From DATMRS01 sp035566015 (GTDB lineage Bacteria; Pseudomonadota; Alphaproteobacteria; Sphingomonadales; Sphingomonadaceae): DNA of 37,903 bases. The stretch is taken from assembly GCA_035566015.1 (NCBI GenBank), contig DATMRS010000010.1, forward strand, positions 1-37,903. Reading direction: 5' to 3'. The translations under genes were made by a program, and so were the position numbers. Below are positions 1 through 7,993 of this stretch, piece by piece. The notes beneath the pieces were generated by a model. The model was not told the origin of the DNA, searched no databases, and saw nothing but the letters and a program-made list of their open reading frames with translations. Each line of letters opens with the position of its first letter. Position 1 is the first letter of the stretch.

Positions 1-125
1 AGAAGGTCGCCGCGCTCCATCTCGAGAAGCTCGGCGTCAAACTCACCACCCTCACCGACAAACAGGCCGCCTATATCGGCGTCCCCAAACAAGGCCCCTT
101 CAAACCAGACCATTACCGCTATTGA
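1..125 (+). CDS. ahcY: Adenosylhomocysteinase, C-terminal end (partial)
   Basis: The open frame starting at base 3 gives 40 residues and a TGA stop at 123-125. They end in GPFKPDHYRY, the conserved C-terminus of S-adenosyl-L-homocysteine hydrolase, whose terminal Lys and Tyr reach into the NAD site of the neighbouring subunit. The enzyme splits S-adenosylhomocysteine into adenosine and homocysteine in the cytosol. The 5' part lies outside the window. Having ahcY just upstream of divL is a common alphaproteobacterial arrangement, which supports the call despite the short fragment. Confidence 0.88.
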   Translation, partial: KVAALHLEKLGVKLTTLTDKQAAYIGVPKQGPFKPDHYRY

Positions 126-147
126 AACAGTAAGGCGCGCAATCCCT

Positions 148-244
148 CCGTCATTCCGGCGAAAGCTGGAATCCACCGACAGCGGCTCGCTTCACTATCG
201 GATGAGCCGCAGCCACGGGCCCCCGGCTGCCGCCGGGGTGACGG
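148..244. repeat. Composite REP-like inverted-repeat element 1
   Basis: In the ahcY–divL gap (126-384) two short palindromes face each other. The left one (148-175) begins CCGTCATTCCGGC and folds through a GAAA loop. The right one (221-244) pairs CCCCGG with CCGGGG and ends TGACGG. Between them lies GCGGCTCGCTTCA (182-194), which recurs inside the element at 26709-26807. The outer ends and the interior match the other composite elements of this window, so this looks like a mobilised intergenic repeat rather than a gene. The rest of the gap (245-384) shows no gene. Confidence 0.7.
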
Positions 245-384
245 AAAAGGTTGAGCGGGGGCTGCGCCGGCGGGCGATGGTTCGGCATGGCAATGGCCGT
301 CAAAACCGCTAATACCCCCGTCATGGGGGATGAAACGCGCGGCATAAACGGGAGCGGCCCGCTTCGGTTTCGAGGGCAAAGGCG

Positions 385-2730
385 GTGATTGTTCTCGCCG
401 GCCCCACCGTCATGCTTGTCGCCATCGTTTTGGCGCTGTGGCTCGTCATCGCCATCGCCGCGACGATGATGGGCATCGCCCGCGCGCGCCGCGCCGATGC
501 CGCGGTCGAGGAGGCGGGCCGGCTTGGCGAGCTGCTTCAGGGTGCCCCGGCGATACCGCTGCTGATTACCGAGGATGACCGGATCGAGGCCGATCCGCGC
601 CTCGCTGACTGGCTGGGTCTCGCCCGCCTCCCGCATTTCCTGTCCGATCTGAACGCCGGCGGCCAGGCCGGGCTGAGCACGGAGGATGCCGCCGCGCTCG
701 TCCGCGACGTGGCGGCGGCGCGCCGTTCGGGGCGCGGCTTCATGCGCAGCGTGACCCCGCTTGGTTCGACGCGCGTCCTCCTCATCCAGGGGCGACTGTC
801 GGCGAGGGTCGGCCATGTCGTCTTGTGGTGTTTCGACGCCACCGACATGCGCGCGGAGATCGACCGCCTGGCGGCGGAGAACGAACGGTTGCGCAAGGCG
901 ATCGACGGCCTGTCGGGGCTGATCGAGGCCGCGCCCTTCCCGATGTGGTATCGTGGGCCCGACCTCCGGCTTGCGCTCGTCAACACCGCTTATGTACGCG
1001 CCGTCGAAGCCAATGACGCCGCCGACGTGATTGCGCGCGGGCTCGAACTGGTCGAGGCGCGCGACGGGAAGGGGCCGCTCGCGGCGTCGGCCTCCGCGCG
1101 GCGGGCGGGGGAGATCACGACACGCACCGTGCCCGCCACGATCGCCGGCGCCCGCCGCATGATCCGCATCGTCGATGTGCCGTTGGGCGAGGCGGGTATT
1201 GCCGGCTATGCGATTGATGTCGAGGAGCTGGAGGAGGCGCGCGCCGATCTCGGCCGTTTCGCGCGCGCGCAACGCGACATGCTCGATCTTCTGTCGGCCG
1301 GTGTCGCGCAGTTCGGCCCCGATCGCTCGCTCGTCTTCTCCAACCAGCCGTTTCAGCGGCTGTTCGCGATGAAGCCCGAATGGTTGGCGGACGGCCCCGA
1401 ATTCGATCGCGTGCTCGAACGCATGCGCGAGGCGAACCGCCTGCCCGAAAGCCGCGACTTTCCCGGCTGGAAGGCCGAGCGGCGCCAGTGGTTCCTGGCT
1501 GGGGAGGAACCGACCGAGGATCATTGGCTGCTGCCCGACGGCATGCACCTGCGCATTCTCGCCCAGCCTTTGCCCGATGGCGGCCTGCTGCTGATCTTCG
1601 AGGACCGGACCGAGCAGGTGCAGCTCGCCAGTGCGCGCGACACGCTGCTGCGCGTCCGCACGGCGACGTTCGACAATCTGTTCGAAGCGGTGGGCGTCTT
1701 CGCCTCCGATGGGCGGCTTCACCTGTGGAACAACCGTTTCCGCGAAGCCTGGGGCCTGTCGGAAGAGGAGCTTGCCCGCCGTCCGCGCGTCGATCACCTG
1801 GTAGAGGTAGTGGCCGCGCGCCTTTCCAATCCGCGCCATGCCGGGCTGATCCGCGAGCTTGTCCGTATTGCCACCGTCGAGCGGCGGCAGCGCTCGGGCC
1901 GTGTCGCGCTGACCGACGGGCGGTCGTTCGAATTCGCGGTCGTGCCCTTGCCCGACGGCAATGCGCTGTTCGCGATGCTCGACGTCACCGACAGCCGGCG
2001 AATCGAGCGCGCCCTACGCGATCGCAACGAGGCGCTGGAGGAATCGGACCGGCTGAAGGACGCGTTCGTCGCCAGCATGAGCTACGAATTGCGCACGCCG
2101 CTCACCTCGATCGGCGGCTTCGCCGAGATGCTGCGCGACGGCTATGCCGGGCCGCTTGGCGAGACGGCGGCGGATTATGTCGGCGCAATCCTCGATTCGG
2201 TCGAGCGGCTGCGCGCGCTGATCGACGACGTTCTTGATCTGACGCAGGTCGAGGCGGGCAGCCTGCCGCTTGCCGAGGAGCCGGTCGATCTCGCCGCACT
2301 CGCCGAAGAGGCTGCGGCGGCGGTCGAGCCGATGGCGGCGGCGCGAGAGATCGAGTTCGTCGTCAATATCGACGACTCAGCCGGCAGCGTGCGCGGTGAT
2401 TCACGGCGGCTCCGGCAGGCGCTGGATCATGTGCTGCGTAACGCGCTCACCTATACGCCGGCGGGCGGACGCGTCCTGTTCGACGCGACGGGGGACGAGG
2501 AAGCGGCGCGTCTGGTCGTCTCGGACAATGGGCAGGGCATTCCCGCCGATTTGCGCGAGAAGGTATTCCTGCGCTTCCATCGCACGTCGCGTGTCGATGA
2601 ACCGCATGCCGTTGGCATAGGCTTGCCGCTCACCCGCCAGTTCGTCGAGGCGCATGGCGGCAGCGTCGAATTGCAGAGCGAGCCGGGCGAGGGCACCACG
2701 CTCATCATCCGCCTGCCGCGCAAGCGATGA
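385..2730 (+). CDS. divL: DivL-like PAS-domain histidine-kinase homologue with Tyr phospho-acceptor position
   Basis: This 781-residue protein has one N-terminal membrane segment (about residues 9-32), several PAS-like sensory regions (about 60-540), a dimerisation/phospho-acceptor helix pair and a C-terminal HATPase domain. The H-box reads SMSYELRTPLTSI, with Tyr567 where ordinary kinases have His. The ATP-binding boxes look intact: N-box LRNALTYTP, G1 DNGQGI, F-box FLRFHR, G2 GIGLPL. Caulobacter DivL has the same His-to-Tyr change (Tyr550), similar length and PAS architecture, and works in the CckA–CtrA cell-cycle pathway, so I infer the same role here. The start is a GTG at 385 behind a GA-rich stretch; the next in-frame ATG is at 412. 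The stop overlaps the tsaE start (ATGA), and the operon order supports the call. Confidence 0.87.
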   Translation: MIVLAGPTVMLVAIVLALWLVIAIAATMMGIARARRADAAVEEAGRLGELLQGAPAIPLLITEDDRIEADPRLADWLGLARLPHFLSDLNAGGQAGLSTEDAAALVRDVAAARRSGRGFMRSVTPLGSTRVLLIQGRLSARVGHVVLWCFDATDMRAEIDRLAAENERLRKAIDGLSGLIEAAPFPMWYRGPDLRLALVNTAYVRAVEANDAADVIARGLELVEARDGKGPLAASASARRAGEITTRTVPATIAGARRMIRIVDVPLGEAGIAGYAIDVEELEEARADLGRFARAQRDMLDLLSAGVAQFGPDRSLVFSNQPFQRLFAMKPEWLADGPEFDRVLERMREANRLPESRDFPGWKAERRQWFLAGEEPTEDHWLLPDGMHLRILAQPLPDGGLLLIFEDRTEQVQLASARDTLLRVRTATFDNLFEAVGVFASDGRLHLWNNRFREAWGLSEEELARRPRVDHLVEVVAARLSNPRHAGLIRELVRIATVERRQRSGRVALTDGRSFEFAVVPLPDGNALFAMLDVTDSRRIERALRDRNEALEESDRLKDAFVASMSYELRTPLTSIGGFAEMLRDGYAGPLGETAADYVGAILDSVERLRALIDDVLDLTQVEAGSLPLAEEPVDLAALAEEAAAAVEPMAAAREIEFVVNIDDSAGSVRGDSRRLRQALDHVLRNALTYTPAGGRVLFDATGDEEAARLVVSDNGQGIPADLREKVFLRFHRTSRVDEPHAVGIGLPLTRQFVEAHGGSVELQSEPGEGTTLIIRLPRKR

Positions 2731-3188
2731 TCGGGAAGGACAGCCTTCACCTGCCCGACGCGGCGGCGACCGAGGCGATCGGCGCGGCGATCGGCGAACG
2801 GCTGCGCGCGGGCGATATCGTCGCGCTCGAAGGAGCGCTCGGCATGGGCAAGACGACGCTGGCGCGCGGCTTGCTGGCCAGCCTCGGCCTCATAGGCGAG
2901 GTGCCGAGCCCGACCTTCGCGATCGTCCAGCCTTATGGGCCGCCCGAGGTCCGCTTGCCCGTCTGGCATGTCGATCTCTATCGGCTGGAGGGGCCGGGAG
3001 AGACGGACGAGCTGGGATTGGACGAGGTGCTGGGGGACGGCGCGCTGCTCGTCGAATGGCCCGATCGGCTGGACGGGCGGCTGCTGGCGCGGGCGCTGCG
3101 CCTCAGCCTTCAGGAGTCTCAGGAGGGCGGCCGGCGCTTGACTTGGCGGACGCCGCCCGCTTGGGAGGAGCGATGGCCTCCCCGATGA
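2727..3188 (+). CDS. tsaE: tRNA t6A37 biosynthesis ATPase TsaE
   Basis: This 153-residue protein is of usual length for TsaE (YjeE), the small ATPase that works with TsaD and TsaB to make N6-threonylcarbamoyladenosine at position 37 of ANN-decoding tRNAs. The Walker A motif GALGMGKTT lies at residues 36-44. The family signatures VPSPTF and HVDLYRL follow, then ELGLDEVL and LVEWPDRL. The ATG at 2727 overlaps the divL stop as ATGA, so translation is probably coupled. Placement between a divL-type kinase and amgK/murU is typical of alphaproteobacteria. Confidence 0.93.
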   Translation: MIGKDSLHLPDAAATEAIGAAIGERLRAGDIVALEGALGMGKTTLARGLLASLGLIGEVPSPTFAIVQPYGPPEVRLPVWHVDLYRLEGPGETDELGLDEVLGDGALLVEWPDRLDGRLLARALRLSLQESQEGGRRLTWRTPPAWEERWPPR

Positions 3189-4147
3189 TTCCGCCCGCCG
3201 ATGCCCCCGCTTTCCTTGCGGCGCATGGCTGGGGCGGAGCGCGGATCGATCCGCTGGCAGGCGATGCGAGCTTCCGCCGCTATTTCCGGATCGTGGCGCC
3301 CGGACGCACCGCCGTTCTGATGGACGCGCCGCCGCCGCAGGAGGACCCGCGCCCCTTCCTCGCGGTCGCGCGGCATCTGGCGGCGCTTGGCTTCGCGCCC
3401 CCGAAGATATTGGCGGAGGACGCGGAGAAGGGCCTCGTCCTCCTTGAAGATTTCGGCGACGCGCGGATGCGCGAGATCGTCGATGCCGACGCGGCGGCCG
3501 AAGAGGCGATCTATGCGCGCGCGGTGGACCTGCTGCTGGCGCTTCGCCGCCACCCCGCCGCACCCGCCTTACGCCCCTATGACATGGCGGAATATCAGCG
3601 TGAGGCGGGGCTGTTCGTCGAATGGTATGCGCCCGCGCTCGATCTGGACGTCGATGCGGCAGGGTATCGCGCGGCGTGGAGCGAAGCGCTTGCGCCGATC
3701 GCTGGTCATCACAGCGTCACGGTGCTGCGCGATTATCATGCCGAGAATCTGATGCTCCTCAAGGATGAACGGCTGGGCCTGCTCGATTTCCAGGACGCGC
3801 TCGCGGGGCATCCGGCCTATGATCTCGTCTCGCTGCTCCAGGACGCCCGCCGCGATGTCGCGCCCCCGCTGGAGGCGGCGATGCTCGATCGCTACGCGGC
3901 TGCCGCCGATCTCGACAGGGCGGCCTATGCGCTGCTGGGCGCGCAGCGGAACGCGAAGATATTGGGCATCTTCACCCGGCTGTGGAAGCGCGACGGGAAG
4001 CCGCGCTATCTGGCCTATCAACCGCGCGTCTGGCGCTATCTGGAGCGCGATCTCGCCCATCCGGCGCTCGGCCCCGTGAAGCAATGGTTCGACGCCAATG
4101 TCGCCACCTCGGCACGCGGCGCCGCATGGGAGACGATTTCCGCATGA
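3185..4147 (+). CDS. amgK: N-acetylmuramate/N-acetylglucosamine anomeric kinase (AmgK), aminoglycoside-phosphotransferase fold
   Basis: About 320 residues with the APH/choline-kinase fold. The catalytic loop LRDYHAENL carries Asp183 and Asn188, and the metal-binding motif LDFQDA carries Asp201. In Pseudomonas putida and Caulobacter the AmgK family phosphorylates the anomeric carbon of MurNAc (and GlcNAc) salvaged from peptidoglycan, and MurU then makes the UDP-sugar. The adjacent murU makes this assignment much more likely than antibiotic resistance. The start at 3185 overlaps the tsaE stop as ATGA. An in-frame ATG at 3173, behind GGGAGGAG, is an alternative that adds four residues. Substrate specificity is inferred from family and neighbourhood. 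Confidence 0.85.
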   Translation: MIPPADAPAFLAAHGWGGARIDPLAGDASFRRYFRIVAPGRTAVLMDAPPPQEDPRPFLAVARHLAALGFAPPKILAEDAEKGLVLLEDFGDARMREIVDADAAAEEAIYARAVDLLLALRRHPAAPALRPYDMAEYQREAGLFVEWYAPALDLDVDAAGYRAAWSEALAPIAGHHSVTVLRDYHAENLMLLKDERLGLLDFQDALAGHPAYDLVSLLQDARRDVAPPLEAAMLDRYAAAADLDRAAYALLGAQRNAKILGIFTRLWKRDGKPRYLAYQPRVWRYLERDLAHPALGPVKQWFDANVATSARGAAWETISA

Positions 4148-4908
4148 GCCGTACCCGCAAGCCGCTCGCGCTGCGCCCCAACAGCGGCACGGGCGTCGAT
4201 ATCCGCACCGCGATGGTGATGGCGGCAGGACTGGGCAAGCGCATGCGGCCGCTCACCGCCACGCGGCCCAAGCCGCTGGTCGAGGTGGCGGGGAAACCGC
4301 TGATCGACCATGTCTTCGACCGGCTGCGCAGCGCGGGCATCCGCCGCGCGGTGGTGAACGTGCATTATCTGGCCGATGTGATCGAGGCGCATCTCACCAA
4401 CCGCGTTTCCGATATCGACGTGATCGTGTCGGACGAGCGTGAGCGGCTGCTGGAAACAGGCGGCGGACTGGCGCACGCGCTGCCGCTGATCGAGGATGAG
4501 CGCTTCCTGGTCGTCAACAGCGACGCGCTGTGGATCGACGGGCCGGTCGATGCGATCGAACTGCTGGCCGAACGGTGGGACGAGGAGGTGATGGACGCGC
4601 TGCTGCTCGTCGTGCCCTTCTCGCGCGCTTACTGCCATAGCGGCATCGGCGATTTCCACATGGACGCGGCGGGGCGGCTGATCCGCCGCCAGCCGGGCAA
4701 GGTCGCCCCCTTCGTCTATACCGGGGTCCAGCTCGTCTCGCGGCGCCTGCTCGAAGATGCGCCCGGCGGCGTCTATTCGACCAACCAGCTCTGGGACCGG
4801 GCGATCGGGAAGGGACGTGTGTTCGGCGTCGTCCATGAAGGTTTGTGGTTCGACGTCGGCACGCCCCGGGCGATCGCGCGAACCGAGGCCATTCTGGCGC
4901 ACGCATAG
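4144..4908 (+). CDS. murU: N-acetylmuramate alpha-1-phosphate uridylyltransferase (MurU)
   Basis: A 254-residue sugar-1-phosphate nucleotidyltransferase. The nucleotide-binding signature MAAGLGKRMRPLTATRPKP begins near residue 27, followed by VVNSDALW, whose Asp is the usual metal ligand. MurU joins UTP to MurNAc-1-phosphate, giving UDP-MurNAc and bypassing de novo MurA synthesis. The ATG at 4144 overlaps the amgK stop (ATGA), making the two enzymes of the salvage route translationally linked. An internal ATG at 4213 would give a shorter form starting right at the catalytic core, but coupling favours 4144. The protein lacks the C-terminal beta-helix of GlmU-type enzymes, consistent with MurU. 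Confidence 0.86.
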   Translation: MSRTRKPLALRPNSGTGVDIRTAMVMAAGLGKRMRPLTATRPKPLVEVAGKPLIDHVFDRLRSAGIRRAVVNVHYLADVIEAHLTNRVSDIDVIVSDERERLLETGGGLAHALPLIEDERFLVVNSDALWIDGPVDAIELLAERWDEEVMDALLLVVPFSRAYCHSGIGDFHMDAAGRLIRRQPGKVAPFVYTGVQLVSRRLLEDAPGGVYSTNQLWDRAIGKGRVFGVVHEGLWFDVGTPRAIARTEAILAHA

Positions 4909-4913
4909 AGGCC

Positions 4914-4931
4914 GATCCGATCGATCGGATC
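4914..4931. other. Perfect 18-bp palindrome followed by T-rich tract, murU–addB gap
   Basis: GATCCGATCGATCGGATC is its own reverse complement and starts five bases after the murU stop. It is followed by a T-rich stretch (about 4934-4956). As RNA it could fold into a 7-bp stem with a UCGA loop and act as a weak terminator. As DNA it could bind a dimeric protein. The distance between stem and T-tract makes a textbook intrinsic terminator uncertain. Confidence 0.4.
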
Positions 4932-5026
4932 AGGTTGTATTTGTTGTTTGTTTTCCGCATTTTCCGAGTCGCCGGGTGGCGCCCGCCCGACTTGAAAATG
5001 CTCCGGTCAAAGGGTTAGGGTAAGGG

Positions 5027-7993
5027 GTGCCGCCTGTTTCCGCCCCTCATGTCTACACGATCCCGCCGCACCGCGCCTTTGCCGACGCGCTCGCGGCGGG
5101 GCTGATCGCGCGATATGGCAAGGAGCGGCTGGGCTTTGCGCGGGGCATCGTCCTGCTGCCGAACAACCGCTCGGCCCGCGCGATCACCGACGCCTTCGTG
5201 CGCCGCGCGGGCGGCGGGTTGTTGCTGCCGCGCCTCGTGCCCATCGGCGATCCGACGCTCGACGAGCGGCTGGGCAGCCTGCTCGATCCGATCGACGAGC
5301 CGCTGCCGCCGGCGGTCGAGCCCCTGCAACGCAGCCTGATCCTGGCGCGGCTGATCCAGGACGCGAAGGAGAAGACGGGCGAGCCGATAATGGCGGCGGA
5401 GGCGATGCGCCTTGCCGCCGAACTGGGACGGACGCTCGATCAGCTTCTGGTCGAGGAAATCGATCCCGCGCGGCTTGGCCGGCTGATCGATCCGCTGGTG
5501 GAGCCCGAGCTTTCGGCGCACTGGCAGACATCGCTCGCGACGCTGGAACTGATCCTTTCGCGCTGGCCGAACGAGCTGAAAAGGCTGGGACGGATCGATG
5601 CCGCCGATCGTCGCAACCGCCTGCTGGGCCGTGTCGCGGCGCGCTGGGCGGATGCGCCGCCGCCGGGCTTCGTCGCCGCCGCGGGCATCCCGATCGCGGC
5701 GCCGGCGGTGGCGCGCCTGCTCCGCGCCGTGGCGTGGCTGCCCGAGGGGATGGTCGTGCTGCCCGGCCTCGATCAGCACATGCCCGAGGAGGAGTGGGCC
5801 GCACTTGGCCCGCATGCGCCCGATCCGGATACGGGCCGCCGCGCGCGCAACATCGAGACGCACCCGCAATATCAGCTCAAGCGCCTGCTCGACCGGATGG
5901 GCGTCGCGCGCGGCGAGGTGCAGCGCTGGCGCCGGGGCGGCGGCCGCGATGCGCCGGCGCAGCGCACGCTGGCGATCGGCAATGCGATGGCCCCCGCCGC
6001 CTTCACCGGCAAATGGCGCGACCTGAAGCCCGCGGCGCGCCGATTGAGCGGCGTGCGCGCGATCGAGCTCGCCAATCCCGCCGAGGAAGCACAGACGATC
6101 GCGATCGCGCTGCGCGAGGCGATTGAGGTGGAGGGGCGCACCGCCGCCCTGGTCACGCCCGATCGCGATCTGGCCCGCCGCGTCGTCGCCCATCTCGGGC
6201 GCTGGGGCATAGAGGCGGACGATTCGGCCGGGCGGCCGCTGTCGGCGACGCCGCCGGGCGTGCTGCTGATCGCGCTGGCGCAGGCGTCGGCGGAGGGTTT
6301 CGCGCCCGTGCCGCTGCTTGCGGTCCTCAAGCATCCGCTGGTGGGCATGGGCGAGCGGCGGGGTGCGTGGCTGGACGGCGTCCGGCAGCTCGACCTTGCG
6401 TTGCGTGGCCCGCGCCCGGCCGCCGGCCTGTCGGGCATCGAACGCCATCTTGCGGGGGGAGACGCGCGGGCAAGGCGCGTGCGTGCGCCGGCCGAACCAT
6501 GGTGGCGCGAGACGATGGCGGGGCTCGCGCCCCTCGAAACGGCCTTCACGAACGGAAAGGCCGGGCTCGGCGCCTATCTCGCGGGACTGCGCGAGGTCGC
6601 GGGCGCGCTCTGCGGCGATGCGCTCTGGGCAGGGCAGGCGGGGCGCGCGGCGGCCGATCTCTTCGCCGCGCTGGAAGAGCATGCGTCCGAAGGGCCGGCG
6701 GAGTTGACGCCCGACGATCTGGTGGCGTTGCTGCGCCAGTGCATGGACGCGATCGCGGTGCGCCCGGCGCAGGGCGGTCATCCGCGCATCTTCCTGTGGG
6801 GTTTGATCGAGGCGCGGCTGCAACAGGCCGACCTGATGATCCTCGGCGGGCTCAACGAAGGCGTCTGGCCGCCGCTGCCGACGCCCGATCCCTGGCTCGC
6901 GCCGCAGATCCGTTCGGCGCTTGGCCTGCCGGGGCTGGAACGATCGATCGGGCTGTCGGCGCATGATTTCGCGAGCGGACTGGGCGCGCCGCGCGTGCTC
7001 GTCACGCGCGCGAGGCGCGATGCGCGCGCGCCTGCCGTCGCCTCGCGCTTCTGGTTGCGGCTGGAGGCGATGACCGGCGGGCTTACCCGCGCCGTGCCGC
7101 TGCGCCGCTGGGCGCAGGCGCTGGACAAGGCGGTCGTGCCCGTCGCGCCCGCCCCGCGCCCCGCGCCCAGCCCGCCCGTCGCCGATCGCCCGAAGCGGAT
7201 CGCGGTGACGAAGGTGGACCGGCTGAAGGCCGATCCCTTCGCTTTCTACGCCGATGCGATGCTGCGCCTGTCGCGCCTTGAGGCGATCGACGCCGACCCC
7301 GGCCCCGCCTGGCGGGGGAGCGCCGTCCATGCGGTGTTCGAGGCGTGGATGAAGGAAGATGGCTGCGACCCTGCGAAGCTGGCGCCCCGCGCGCGGGCGA
7401 TGCTGGGCGAGATCGCCGCCCATCCCGTGCTGAAGGCGCTCTGGACGCCGCGCCTGATGGAGGCGATCGAGTGGGTGGCCGATCGAATGGCGGCGGAGGC
7501 GGCCGAGGGGCGCAGGCCGCTGGTCGCCGAACTCAAGGGCAAGGCGGAAATCGCCGGCGTGATGCTCGACGGCACGGTCGACCGGATCGACCGGCTCGCT
7601 GACGGCAGCCTCGCAATCGTCGATTACAAGACGGGCAAACCGCCGGGGACCAAGCAGGTCGCGGCCGGCTTCGCGATGCAGCTCGGCCTGCTCGGCCTGA
7701 TCGCCGAACATGGCGGGTTCGAGGGCGTCGAGGGCGTGCCGAGCCAGTTCGAATATTGGTCGCTCAGCCAGAAACGGGGGCAGTTGGGCTTTGTCGAAAG
7801 CCCGGTCAGCCACCGCGCCGGCGCCATCCCGCCCGAAGATTTCACCCGGACGGCGGCGCGCCTGTTCGAGGCGGCGGCGGAAGCGTGGTTGCTTGGCGAG
7901 GAGCCGTTCACCGCCCGGCTGCATCCCGAATATGCGCCCTATGGCGATTATGACCAATTGATGCGCCTCGACGAATGGTATGGCCGTGGCTGA
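5027..7993 (+). CDS. addB: Double-strand break repair protein AddB (alphaproteobacterial type)
   Basis: A 988-residue subunit of the AddAB helicase-nuclease, which resects broken DNA ends for RecA loading (the counterpart of RecBCD). The N-terminus is an inactivated helicase-like region: VLLPNNRSARAI stands where a Walker A motif would be. The C-terminal third holds the RecB-type nuclease, with GSAVHAVFEAWM, DGTVDRIDRL and IVDYKTGKPP (Asp866, Lys868). Only three cysteines are present and none clusters around the nuclease, so the 4Fe-4S site known in Bacillus AddB appears absent. The start is a GTG at 5027, eight bases past an AGGG run. It overlaps addA by 14 bases. Confidence 0.93.
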   Translation: MPPVSAPHVYTIPPHRAFADALAAGLIARYGKERLGFARGIVLLPNNRSARAITDAFVRRAGGGLLLPRLVPIGDPTLDERLGSLLDPIDEPLPPAVEPLQRSLILARLIQDAKEKTGEPIMAAEAMRLAAELGRTLDQLLVEEIDPARLGRLIDPLVEPELSAHWQTSLATLELILSRWPNELKRLGRIDAADRRNRLLGRVAARWADAPPPGFVAAAGIPIAAPAVARLLRAVAWLPEGMVVLPGLDQHMPEEEWAALGPHAPDPDTGRRARNIETHPQYQLKRLLDRMGVARGEVQRWRRGGGRDAPAQRTLAIGNAMAPAAFTGKWRDLKPAARRLSGVRAIELANPAEEAQTIAIALREAIEVEGRTAALVTPDRDLARRVVAHLGRWGIEADDSAGRPLSATPPGVLLIALAQASAEGFAPVPLLAVLKHPLVGMGERRGAWLDGVRQLDLALRGPRPAAGLSGIERHLAGGDARARRVRAPAEPWWRETMAGLAPLETAFTNGKAGLGAYLAGLREVAGALCGDALWAGQAGRAAADLFAALEEHASEGPAELTPDDLVALLRQCMDAIAVRPAQGGHPRIFLWGLIEARLQQADLMILGGLNEGVWPPLPTPDPWLAPQIRSALGLPGLERSIGLSAHDFASGLGAPRVLVTRARRDARAPAVASRFWLRLEAMTGGLTRAVPLRRWAQALDKAVVPVAPAPRPAPSPPVADRPKRIAVTKVDRLKADPFAFYADAMLRLSRLEAIDADPGPAWRGSAVHAVFEAWMKEDGCDPAKLAPRARAMLGEIAAHPVLKALWTPRLMEAIEWVADRMAAEAAEGRRPLVAELKGKAEIAGVMLDGTVDRIDRLADGSLAIVDYKTGKPPGTKQVAAGFAMQLGLLGLIAEHGGFEGVEGVPSQFEYWSLSQKRGQLGFVESPVSHRAGAIPPEDFTRTAARLFEAAAEAWLLGEEPFTARLHPEYAPYGDYDQLMRLDEWYGRG

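Noticed and set aside
148..244. Paired palindromes considered as a CRISPR remnant
   Set aside because: There are no regularly spaced direct repeats with unique spacers and no cas genes; the copies are scattered singly over 27 kb.
151..1839. Minus-strand open frame of 562 codons covering the start of divL
   Set aside because: It overlaps the DivL PAS region and runs through the repeat element at 148-244; the composition is that of a shadow frame.
3185..4147. Aminoglycoside-resistance phosphotransferase
   Set aside because: The fold is shared, but direct coupling to murU and the alphaproteobacterial operon context indicate the MurNAc/GlcNAc kinase AmgK.
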